Positions 22,415-28,195 of a stretch of 28,195 nt of DNA are shown piece by piece. Below the pieces are notes generated by a model. That model ran no database searches, was not told the origin of the DNA, and saw only the letters and a list, made by a program, of their open reading frames with translations. A program made the position numbers and the translations under genes. This DNA comes from CAYQTL01 sp964420405. GTDB taxonomy: Bacteria; Acidobacteriota; Thermoanaerobaculia; Thermoanaerobaculales; Sulfomarinibacteraceae. Position 1 is the first letter of the stretch; every line of letters starts with the position of its first letter. The stretch lies in contig CAYQTL010000069.1 in assembly GCA_964420405.1 (NCBI GenBank), forward strand, positions 1 through 28,195, in the 5' to 3' direction.

Positions 22415-23863
22415 TCACGCCGGGTGCGCCGCCAGGTACTCGCGGCGCTCGCGGGGGCTCGTCGCGCCCGGTATCACCAGCGCCTGGAGCACGAGGTCGT
22501 GCAGCCCCATCACCTGGCACGGGATCCGGTAGTGCTCGACGAGCTCCTTCAGCTGCTTCTTGCAGTTGGCGCAGGGCGCGACGCAGATGTTGGCGCGCGT
22601 CCGCCGCAGCTGCTCCGCCTTGAGGCGGCCGCCCACCTCCATCCGGAAGTCGTGGGTCTCGTCCATCGACACCAAACCGCCGCCGCCGCCGCAGCAGTAG
22701 TTCTCCCGGCCGTGGGGCTCCATCTCCACGAAGTCGGCGACGAAGCTGGCGAGGATCTCCCGCGGCTGGTCGACGATCCAGCCCGATCGCGCGATGTTGC
22801 ACGGGTCGTGGTAGGTCACGCGCTCGGTGACCGCGTCGGGATCGAGCCGGATCCGTCCGTCCCTGACGGCTCGCCAGGTGTACTCGGTGATGCTCTGCAC
22901 CGGGACCGCCAGCTCGCCGCCGAACACCGGCACGTACTCCTTGGCGGAGCGGGAGGCGTGGCCGCACTCGCCGACCAGGATCGAGCGCCCGCCGAGCCGG
23001 GCGACCTCGGCGACCATCCGGCCGATGATCCGCTCGAGGTGCCAGTCGCTGTAGAACAGCCCGTAGTTGATGGCGTCGAAGTTGTCGCCCCCGATGGTCC
23101 ACCGGTCCGCGTCGCCGGCTGCGTGCAGCACGGCGGCATTGCCCATCAGGGTGTCGGCCTCCATCAGGTAGTCGCTGACGGCGCAGAAGAAGACCATGTC
23201 CCGGCCGGGCCGGTCGACCGGCATCTCCACCTTCAGGCCGAGCAGCTCCTCGAGCTCCTCCTCCAGGAACTCGATGTTCGACAGGAGCGCGGGCTTCGGT
23301 AGCTTCGAGGTGTTGCCGGTGTCGCCCTCGAGCTGCTCGCGCACGCTCACCTGGAGCGCCTTCGGAGCGATGCCGGCCATCGCGAGGATGTAGCGGCCGA
23401 GGTGGACCAGCAGCGAGTGGTCGATCCCGAGCGGGCACTCCAGGGAGCACCGTTTGCAGGCCGTGCACCGCCAGAAGGTCTCGGCGATCTCGTCCACCAG
23501 CTCGGGGGTCAGCTCCCGGCCGGGGCCGACCCGGGACCGGAGCCAGCCGCCGAGGCACATGTGCCGCCGGTAGACGTCGAGCAGCAGGTGGGTCCGGTGA
23601 CAGGGGATGTCGCGCGGGTCGCCGGTGACGGTGTAGACGGGGCAGCTCACGGCGCAGCGGCCGCACGCGGCGACCGCCGCTGCGTAGCCGTCGAGGACCG
23701 GCCGGTAGCTGCCGAAGTGGAGGATCGCGGCGAACGCCTCCAGGAAGCGCTCGACCCTGTCGCCGGTGATCGGCCCGTCGACGTGGAAGCCGTAGTCGGG
23801 GCGCCCGGTGGCGGTCTGCGGCGCCGGGTCGTCGGCCGGTAGGGGTGCTCGTGCGGTCGCCAT
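22415..23863 (-). CDS. HdrD/DsrK/HmcF-like iron-sulfur CCG-domain protein
   Basis: A 482-residue cytoplasmic iron-sulfur protein. Two ferredoxin-type clusters are ligated by CGRCAVSCP (67-75, with C88 nearby) and CTACKRCSLECP (133-144). A first CCG-like domain is partly degenerate (FFCAVSD, then GECGHASRS, the DsrK-type ECGHA). The second is complete: HDPCNIARSG, YCCGGGGGLVS and CVAPCANCKKQL, the pattern that holds the unusual catalytic [4Fe-4S] cluster in HdrB/HdrD and DsrK. Such proteins reduce or oxidise disulfides such as CoM-S-S-CoB or the DsrC trisulfide. No DsrC gene is present in this window, so the substrate is unknown. First gene of the operon, with an AGGAGG Shine-Dalgarno and a sigma-54-type promoter immediately upstream. 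Confidence 0.93.
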   Translation of the reverse strand: MATARAPLPADDPAPQTATGRPDYGFHVDGPITGDRVERFLEAFAAILHFGSYRPVLDGYAAAVAACGRCAVSCPVYTVTGDPRDIPCHRTHLLLDVYRRHMCLGGWLRSRVGPGRELTPELVDEIAETFWRCTACKRCSLECPLGIDHSLLVHLGRYILAMAGIAPKALQVSVREQLEGDTGNTSKLPKPALLSNIEFLEEELEELLGLKVEMPVDRPGRDMVFFCAVSDYLMEADTLMGNAAVLHAAGDADRWTIGGDNFDAINYGLFYSDWHLERIIGRMVAEVARLGGRSILVGECGHASRSAKEYVPVFGGELAVPVQSITEYTWRAVRDGRIRLDPDAVTERVTYHDPCNIARSGWIVDQPREILASFVADFVEMEPHGRENYCCGGGGGLVSMDETHDFRMEVGGRLKAEQLRRTRANICVAPCANCKKQLKELVEHYRIPCQVMGLHDLVLQALVIPGATSPRERREYLAAHPA

Positions 23864-23888
23864 GCCTCGCCTCCTGGAGTGCGCCGGC

Positions 23889-23904
23889 TGCAATCCCCGT
23901 TCCG
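23889..23904 (-). promoter_or_regulatory. Sigma-54 promoter of the redox-complex operon
   Basis: On the minus strand the sequence reads CGGAACG-GGGA-TTGCA, against the consensus TGGCACG-N4-TTGCW. The invariant GG (23903-23902) and GC (23891-23890) are exactly ten bases apart. Predicted transcription start is near 23878, 15 bases before ATG 23863, leaving room for the AGGAGG. Mismatches are the first T and one C of the -24 box. Confidence 0.75.
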
Positions 23905-24026
23905 TCCCTGCCGCCCGGGCGTGTCGGTCGGCGATGCTCGGCCTCCCGGTGGTCGCCGGCGCCGTCGCGGACGGAGGATCAGGCGGCTCGCGGGCTGTCG
24001 GGGTCGCCGCGCGAACCGCGGCCGGA

Positions 24027-24077
24027 GCGTTGCAGGCGTTGCAACAGATCGTTGCACCGCAACGGCCGCTGCAACGC
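24027..24077. promoter_or_regulatory. Cluster of TGCAAC/GTTGCA half-sites, probable activator binding region
   Basis: Five copies of one motif in 51 bases: GCGTTGCA (24027-24034 and 24036-24043), GTTGCA (24051-24056), GCAACG (24059-24064) and TGCAACGC (24070-24077). They form the perfect inverted repeats TGCAAC-N5-GTTGCA (24040-24056) and CGTTGC-ACC-GCAACG (24050-24064), and GCGTTGCAG (24027-24035) mirrors CTGCAACGC (24069-24077). Relative to the two predicted starts they lie about 65-115 and 150-200 bases upstream, normal for sigma-54 activator sites. Confidence 0.75.
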
Positions 24078-24116
24078 GGAGGTGGGCTCCCGCGCGCCGG
24101 CCGGCGCCACACGGCT

Positions 24117-24132
24117 CGGCACGCCTCTTGCT
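24117..24132 (+). promoter_or_regulatory. Sigma-54 promoter of the NifX-DUF1847/USP/activator operon
   Basis: CGGCACG-CCTC-TTGCT matches TGGCACG-N4-TTGCW at every position except the first. GG (24118-24119) and GC (24130-24131) are ten bases apart. Predicted transcription start is near 24143, with AGGGAG (24145-24150) nine bases before ATG 24160. It is the best-scoring regulatory site in the window. Confidence 0.85.
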
Positions 24133-24159
24133 CGGTCCGACGGCAGGGAGACCCCGGGC

Positions 24160-25218
24160 ATGATCGTCGGAGTTCCGCTGCTCGAAGGACGTGTCGCTCC
24201 CCGGTGCACCCAGGCGACGCAGCTGATGCTGGTCACCGTCAGCCTGGGCCGGGTCACCTCGCGGCGGGTGGTCGACAGCGACGCGGACACCGTCGTCCTC
24301 CTCCTCGAGCTGCTGCGGACGCACGGCGTCGGCACCCTCGTGTGCGGGGGGATCGCGCCCGACACCCGCGCCCTGGTGCGGGACGAGGGGGTCGACATCG
24401 TCGAGAACGTCGCCTGCTCCGCCGCCGAGGTGGTGGCCGCGATCGACACCGGCATCCTGACCCGCGGCTTCGGGTTCGAGGTCAAGGCGCGGGAGCGCGC
24501 CCGGCGCCTCGAGGCGATCCGTCGCGCGCTGGAGCGGTTCGGCGACGCGGGCGAGGCGCGGCCGGTCGACTGCCTCGCCTGTGCCGACCGGGTCTGCATG
24601 GCCGGCCTGCCGTGCCCGCAGGTCGGCAGGACCCAGCCGCCGGTGCTGACGCCGGAGGTGCGCCGGACGCTCGAGGCGGCCGCCGACATCGCGGTCGACC
24701 AGGACCCGCAGCTGTGCCGGATCGCCGAGCTCGTCTACCTCTGCCTGGAGATGGAGTACCGGCGCGTCGGGCTGGCGTTCTGCGTCGAGCTGCTGGAGCC
24801 GACCCGGATCGTCGAGGGTGTGCTGCGCCGGTTCGTCGAGGTCGTACCGGTGTGCTGCACGATCACCGCCGGCGAGGCCGAGGGCGCGAGCCGTGCGGCG
24901 ACCGGCGCGGAGTCGGCCGGCTGGGCGTGCAACCCGCTGCTGCAGGCGGCGGTGCTCAACGCCGCCGGCACCGACCTCAACGTCCTGATCGGCCTGTGCA
25001 TCGGCGCCGACGCGGTGTTCACCGCCACGAGCGCGGCGCCGGTGACGGCGCTGTTCGTCAAGGACCGCTCGCTCGCCAACAACCCGATCGGCGCGGTGTA
25101 CTCGGAGTACTACCTCAACGAGTCCGTCGCGCTGCCCCGGACCCACGGGATGCGTACCCGCCAGGCCGGTCCCGGGAGACGGGGAGGGTCCGCAGGCCTG
25201 GCGCGGGAGGAGACATGA
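24160..25218 (+). CDS. NifX/NifB-like domain fused to DUF1847 metal-binding domain
   Basis: A 352-residue two-domain protein. Residues 1-105 follow the NifX/NafY/NifB C-terminal fold of dinitrogenase-cofactor-related proteins: MIVGVPLLEGRVAPRCTQAT, then LGRVTSRRVVD, VGTLVCGGIAPDTRALVRDE and VDIVENVACSAAEVVAAIDTG. Residues about 136-318 are DUF1847: the cysteine set CLACADRVCMAGLPC (C138, C141, C146, C152), RRVGLAFCVELLEPTRIVEG, VPVCCTI, WACNPLLQAAVLNAAGTDLN and a block ending ALFVKDRSLANNPIGAVYS. DUF1847 proteins are thought to bind metal, but their role is not established. The basic Gly/Arg-rich tail is not conserved. The start at 24160 follows the predicted sigma-54 transcript start; longer upstream frames would cross the promoter. 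Confidence 0.88.
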   Translation: MIVGVPLLEGRVAPRCTQATQLMLVTVSLGRVTSRRVVDSDADTVVLLLELLRTHGVGTLVCGGIAPDTRALVRDEGVDIVENVACSAAEVVAAIDTGILTRGFGFEVKARERARRLEAIRRALERFGDAGEARPVDCLACADRVCMAGLPCPQVGRTQPPVLTPEVRRTLEAAADIAVDQDPQLCRIAELVYLCLEMEYRRVGLAFCVELLEPTRIVEGVLRRFVEVVPVCCTITAGEAEGASRAATGAESAGWACNPLLQAAVLNAAGTDLNVLIGLCIGADAVFTATSAAPVTALFVKDRSLANNPIGAVYSEYYLNESVALPRTHGMRTRQAGPGRRGGSAGLAREET

Positions 25219-25796
25219 CGACTCTCAGCGTGGATGCCGTCGGCCTGTGCGCGCACTTCTCGACCCAGGGGGACTGGGCGTTCGACTACGCCTTCGCCCT
25301 CGCACGACGGCGCGAGGTGCCGCTCAACGTGTTCCACTTCCTCGAGGACCCGTTCGACCCTGCGGATACCAGCGGACGGGTTCTCGCCCCCCAGCAACGG
25401 GCGCGGTTGATCATCGACCGTGAGCGCGAGCTCCGCTTCCGCTACGAGGACAAGCTCGGCGACTTCCTGATCGCCGGGTTCCGGCTGTGCGAGGAGAACG
25501 AGTGGACCGAGCTGCACCGGTGCCTCACCAAGCGGGAGTTCCAGGTGCTGGTGCTGCCGTGGCCCAGGCACGGGTGCACCTTCGGGAGGCGCTCCCTCGA
25601 GGAGTTCGTCGACGCGTTCGTGTGCCCGATCGTGGTGGTCGGCCCGGACTCGCCGTACGAGCTGTCGCTCAACCACCCGGCGACCCTGATCCTGGACCAG
25701 CTCGGCCTCGCCCGTGGAGGCGGCTGGGCGCCGATCGGCGACGCCGGCGCGGCGGCGGGGTCGTGCTCGGTGGCGACCCCGTTCTCGAGAGCGTAG
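25215..25796 (+). CDS. Universal-stress-protein-like small protein
   Basis: A 193-residue cytoplasmic protein starting at ATG 25215, overlapping the previous stop by four bases. The pattern of a beta strand at the N-terminus, DWAFDYAFALARRREVPLNV, FHFLEDPFDP, a charged helix (RLIIDRERELRFRYEDKLGD), EFQVLVLPWPRHGCTFGRRS, then VDAFVCPIVVVGPDSP, fits the alternating beta-alpha UspA fold, with the last 'CPIVVVGP' strand typical of it. The ATP-binding G-x2-G-x9-G(S/T) motif is not evident, so nucleotide binding is doubtful. It is co-transcribed with the NifX-DUF1847 fusion and the activator. I regard the fold as likely and the function as unknown. Confidence 0.72.
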   Translation: MTTLSVDAVGLCAHFSTQGDWAFDYAFALARRREVPLNVFHFLEDPFDPADTSGRVLAPQQRARLIIDRERELRFRYEDKLGDFLIAGFRLCEENEWTELHRCLTKREFQVLVLPWPRHGCTFGRRSLEEFVDAFVCPIVVVGPDSPYELSLNHPATLILDQLGLARGGGWAPIGDAGAAAGSCSVATPFSRA

Positions 25797-25814
25797 ATTG
25801 GACGTGGAGGGGCT

Positions 25815-25852
25815 GCGCGGCGCGGGCCGCGCGCCCCGCCGGCCTCGCCGGC
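25815..25852 (+). other. Two GC hairpins before the sigma-54 activator gene
   Basis: GCGCGGC-N4-GCCGCGC (25815-25832) and GCCGGC-CTC-GCCGGC (25838-25852) lie in tandem in the 79-base gap before ATG 25876. They could lower read-through to, or stabilise, the activator message. There is no U-tract. GGAGGGAGG just after them is the activator Shine-Dalgarno. Confidence 0.5.
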
Positions 25853-25875
25853 GCCGAGGTCCGGAGGGAGGCACG

Positions 25876-27297
25876 ATGGTCGCCACCACCGGCGACGGGG
25901 AACGGATGGAGCCGGACGCCGACCCGGTCGCGATCGGCGCGGAGATCGGCCCGCGGCTCCGGGCAGCTCCCGTGTCCCGTGGGCCCCACCGCGGCTGCGA
26001 GCTGCTGCGCCTGGTGTTCCGCAGCATCACCGAGGCGATGTTCACCATCGACCGGGACTTCACGATCACGTCGTTCAACCCGGCGGCGGAGCGGATCACC
26101 GGCTTCCGGGCGTGCGAGGCGATCGGCAAGCGGTGCTTCGAGATCCTGCGGGCGGACGTGTGCCAGCGCCGCTGCGTTCTCCGGGAGGCGCTCGCCACCG
26201 ACCAGGCGGTGGAGCGCGTCCGGGTCACCATCATCACCCGCGACGGCGTCGAGAAGCCGATCTTCCTCAGCGGGGCGGTGCTGCACGACGACGACGGCTG
26301 CGCCGTGGGCGCCCTCGAGCTCTTCCAGGACGCGAGCGCGGCCGAGAACCTGGAGACCGACCTCGCCCAGCACCACGCGCTGCAGACCATCGTCCACGGC
26401 AGCCCGGCGATGCGGCGGGTGATCGACATGCTGCCGAACATCGCCGCCTCCGACTGCAGCGTGCTGATCGTCGGCCCCAGCGGCTCCGGCAAGGAGCTCG
26501 TCGCCCAGGCGATCCACAACCTCAGCCCGCGCCGGTTCGGGCCGTACGTGCGGTTGAACTGCGCCGCGCTGCCGGCGAACCTCCTCGAGTCCGAGCTGTT
26601 CGGCTACGTCAAGGGGGCGTTCACGGACGCCCGCCGCGACAAGCCGGGCCACTTCGCCCTCGCCACCGGCGGCACGCTGCTGCTCGACGAGATCACCGAG
26701 ATGGACCCGTCGCTGCAGGTCAAGCTGCTGCGGGTGCTCAACAACGGCGAGTACCAGCCGCTCGGCTCCACCAAGGCCCTGCACGCAGACGCGCGGATCA
26801 TCGCGTCGACCAACGCCGACGTCGACGAGGCCCTGCGCGAGGGGCGCTTCCGCGAGGACCTCTACTTCCGCGTCGACGTCGTCAGCGTCGTCCTGCCCCC
26901 CTTGCGCGACCGCCGCGAGGACATCCCGCTGCTGGTGGACCACTTCATCGGCAAGCTCGCGCACCGGACCGGCAAGCCGATCCGTTCGATCTCGCTGCAC
27001 GCCATGCGCCTGCTTGAGGCCTACCCCTTCCCGGGCAACGTCCGGGAGCTCGAGAACGCCATCGAGCACGCGTTCGTCATGTGCCCGGGGGACGAGATCG
27101 AGGCCGCGCACCTGCCGACGACGGTCGCCGATCCGCCCGCGACGGTCAGCGACCGGCCGACGGGACCCGGCGAGGAGCGCGGGATCATCGAGCGCGCGCT
27201 GCGCCGGCACCGCGGCAACCGGACCCACGCCGCCGACGAGCTCGGCATGCACCGTACGACGCTGTGGCGCAAGATGAAGACGTACGGCCTCGCCTGA
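25876..27297 (+). CDS. PAS-domain sigma-54-dependent transcriptional activator
   Basis: A 473-residue bacterial enhancer-binding protein. Residues about 40-155 form a PAS domain (RSITEAMFTIDRDFTITSFN, PAAERITG) with four cysteines, C80, C87, C96 and C100; the last three form a C-x8-C-x3-C set in KRCFEILRADVCQRRC, a redox- or metal-sensing arrangement known in this PAS-activator subgroup. The AAA+ domain (about 175-405) has Walker A GPSGSGKE (200-207), the loop GAFTDA (247-252), Walker B GTLLLDE and the arginine-finger region FREDLYFRVDV. The Fis-type helix-turn-helix is at the end (HRGNRTHAADELGMHRTTLW). There is no receiver domain, so the PAS domain is the sensor. GAFTDA replaces the textbook GAFTGA. 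Last gene of the operon, following the two hairpins. Confidence 0.95.
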   Translation: MVATTGDGERMEPDADPVAIGAEIGPRLRAAPVSRGPHRGCELLRLVFRSITEAMFTIDRDFTITSFNPAAERITGFRACEAIGKRCFEILRADVCQRRCVLREALATDQAVERVRVTIITRDGVEKPIFLSGAVLHDDDGCAVGALELFQDASAAENLETDLAQHHALQTIVHGSPAMRRVIDMLPNIAASDCSVLIVGPSGSGKELVAQAIHNLSPRRFGPYVRLNCAALPANLLESELFGYVKGAFTDARRDKPGHFALATGGTLLLDEITEMDPSLQVKLLRVLNNGEYQPLGSTKALHADARIIASTNADVDEALREGRFREDLYFRVDVVSVVLPPLRDRREDIPLLVDHFIGKLAHRTGKPIRSISLHAMRLLEAYPFPGNVRELENAIEHAFVMCPGDEIEAAHLPTTVADPPATVSDRPTGPGEERGIIERALRRHRGNRTHAADELGMHRTTLWRKMKTYGLA

Positions 27298-27344
27298 AAG
27301 CGCGGCGGGCAGCCGATCGACCCGGCGATGCGACCCGGTGACCC

Positions 27345-27725
27345 TCAGCCGGTGGGCCCGAGGTAGCTCTCCGGGACGGGCAGGCCCTGGGCGCGGAAGA
27401 AGCTGAGCTGGTCGAAGTAGCCGCGCTGCAGGACGATCTCGCCGTTCTCGACGAGGAAGAAGCCGCAGCCCCGCAGGCCGGCGGGGTCGGACCACTCGAG
27501 CACCGCCCAGTCGCCACTCTCGAGCAGGTTCTCCTCGACGCAGACCATCCGCGCGCGCCCGAACTCGACCTCGAACATGGCGCGGATGGCGTCACGGCCG
27601 CGCAACGGCTCCTCGAGCACCACCTGGTGGTTGACGGCGTCGGGGGCGTACAGCTGCATCAGCCCGTCGACGTCCTGGGCGTTGAAGCGCCGGATCCAGG
27701 TGCGGACGACGTCCGTCGGGGTCAT
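27345..27725 (-). CDS. NTF2-like / SnoaL-type small protein
   Basis: A 126-residue single-domain cone-fold protein. PTDVVRTWIRRFNAQDVDGL, MQLYAPDAVNHQV, LRGRDAIRAMFEVEFGRARM and ENGEIVLQRGYFDQLSFFRA follow the SnoaL / ketosteroid-isomerase-like pattern, with the usual 'YFD' near the end of the last strand. Such proteins may bind a small ligand or act on one, but no catalytic dyad can be assigned here. The start at ATG 27725 is fixed by AAGGAGGT just upstream. It is convergent with the sigma-54 activator and separated from it by 47 bases. Its link to the redox cluster is positional, plus a promoter-like sequence resembling that of the redox operon. Confidence 0.88.
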   Translation of the reverse strand: MTPTDVVRTWIRRFNAQDVDGLMQLYAPDAVNHQVVLEEPLRGRDAIRAMFEVEFGRARMVCVEENLLESGDWAVLEWSDPAGLRGCGFFLVENGEIVLQRGYFDQLSFFRAQGLPVPESYLGPTG

Positions 27726-27765
27726 CGGTACCTCCTTCCGGTCGCGGCTCCTGTCCGCCCCCCGC

Positions 27766-27781
27766 TGCAATCCCGATTCTG
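27766..27781 (-). promoter_or_regulatory. Weak sigma-54-like promoter candidate of the NTF2-like gene
   Basis: The minus strand reads CAGAATC-GGGA-TTGCA. The -12 half (TTGCA) and the adjacent GGGA are identical to the redox-operon promoter at 23889-23904, but the -24 half lacks the invariant GG. It lies about 40 bases upstream of the start codon. No nearby TGCAAC/GTTGCA cluster supports it. Confidence 0.25.
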
Positions 27782-27980
27782 ATCCCGTTCCCGATGGTAC
27801 CGGTACCGGGAGATGGCGCGCCGATCGGCGGGTGGGACAATGGCGCCGAGCCCGCTGTCGCGGATCCAGCCTCTGCACCTGCCACGGTCCACGGTCGCTG
27901 ACGCTGCCCGCCGACCCCGAGGCGACCTTCGCGGCCCGGGGTCGCTGTCGTCGCGGTCCATGGCGCTGACCTCGAGCCGT

Positions 27981-28016
27981 CGATCATCGGGATCGGGATC
28001 GGCAGCGGGATCGGAG
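27981..28016. repeat. Degenerate GATCGG-type hexamer tract
   Basis: The stretch is built of variants of GATCGG/GGGATC (for example GGGATCGGGATCGG). A loosely complementary stretch of ATCCCG variants lies at 27769-27796, so the two could pair. From 27726 to 28089 no gene is supported: open frames here are low-complexity and have no family signature. Confidence 0.5.
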
Positions 28017-28089
28017 ACGGTGGCGACCACCCGGTGTCGTGGCCTGATCGGAGGCCCCGGAGCTGCCAGTGTCCAGCTCGCCGGCTTCG

Positions 28090-28195
28090 CTCCGTAGCGC
28101 CACCTTCCAGCTGGCAGGCTCCGTAGCGCCACCTTCCAGGTGGCAGGCTCCGTAGCGCCACCTTCCAGGTGGCAGGCTCCGTAGCGCCACCTTCC
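28090..28195. repeat. 29-bp tandem repeat array running off the window end
   Basis: Units begin at 28090, 28119, 28148 and 28177, a period of exactly 29 bases; the last is cut by the window end after 19 bases. Each unit begins CTCCGTAGCGCCACCTTCCA. The palindrome GCCACC-TTCCA-GGTGGC spans most of the unit in copies 2 and 3, while copy 1 has C for G in its second arm. There are no spacers between units, so it is not a CRISPR array. Confidence 0.9.

Noticed and set aside
25740..25800. Third sigma-54 promoter directly upstream of the activator gene
   Set aside because: TGGCGACCCCGTTCTC has no TTGC at the -12 position.
27592..28190. Several minus-strand frames containing PIPLPIPIP-like and WRYGA-like stretches
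   Set aside because: They translate the GATCGG tract and the 29-bp repeat and have no plausible start sites or family features.
28090..28195. Possible CRISPR array (short regular palindromic repeats of 29 bases)
   Set aside because: Units are contiguous with no unique spacers, and no cas gene is in the window; it is a tandem repeat.

Overview
The window is very GC-rich and has the look of an Acidobacteriota genome, possibly a Thermoanaerobaculia-like lineage. That placement is inferred from a serine/threonine kinase with a TPR tail, secreted proteins ending in 'FAGGFEGADTSRW'- and 'PVELQSFSI'-type tails, a RAYT remnant and an array of toxin-antitoxin pairs. No rRNA gene or ribosomal-protein marker is present to confirm it, and I saw no tRNA gene or CRISPR array.

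Layout. (1) 1-3890 is a toxin-antitoxin island: a truncated REP-associated transposase, then VapBC, a scrambled minus-strand block (DUF4160 fragment, AbrB antitoxin, PIN fragment, RelB fragment, RelE), MazEF, RelBE and a second MazEF. Several pairs have promoters placed so that the antitoxin mRNA would be leaderless or nearly so. (2) 3944-5587 is an exported C69 dipeptidase. (3) 5833-16125 is a signalling block. It holds a membrane Ser/Thr kinase with a long TPR tail, a secreted Cys-rich protein, and a minus-strand operon of a second kinase-TPR protein, a small exported protein and a winged-helix/FHA regulator. A periplasmic OmpA-type protein with three repeats follows. (4) 16120-18877 holds a 172-bp imperfect palindrome, a lamin-tail secreted protein and a choice-of-anchor I secreted protein.

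(5) 18963-27297 is the most interesting part. Four minus-strand genes encode a compact Hmc/DsrMKJOP-like transmembrane redox complex: an HdrD/DsrK-like CCG iron-sulfur protein, a NarI/DsrM-like cytochrome b, a four-cluster ferredoxin with one membrane anchor, and an NrfD/DsrP-like membrane protein fused to a six-heme cytochrome c. Divergent from them are a NifX-DUF1847 fusion, a universal-stress-like protein and a PAS-containing sigma-54 activator. Between the two operons I read two oppositely oriented sigma-54 promoters (GG-N10-GC) flanking a cluster of TGCAAC/GTTGCA half-sites. The simplest model is that the activator binds this cluster and switches on both operons.

(6) 27345-28195 holds an NTF2-like protein and then non-coding DNA with a degenerate GATCGG tract and a 29-bp tandem repeat that runs off the window end. 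Convergent gene pairs are repeatedly separated by long GC-rich stem-loops without U-tracts.
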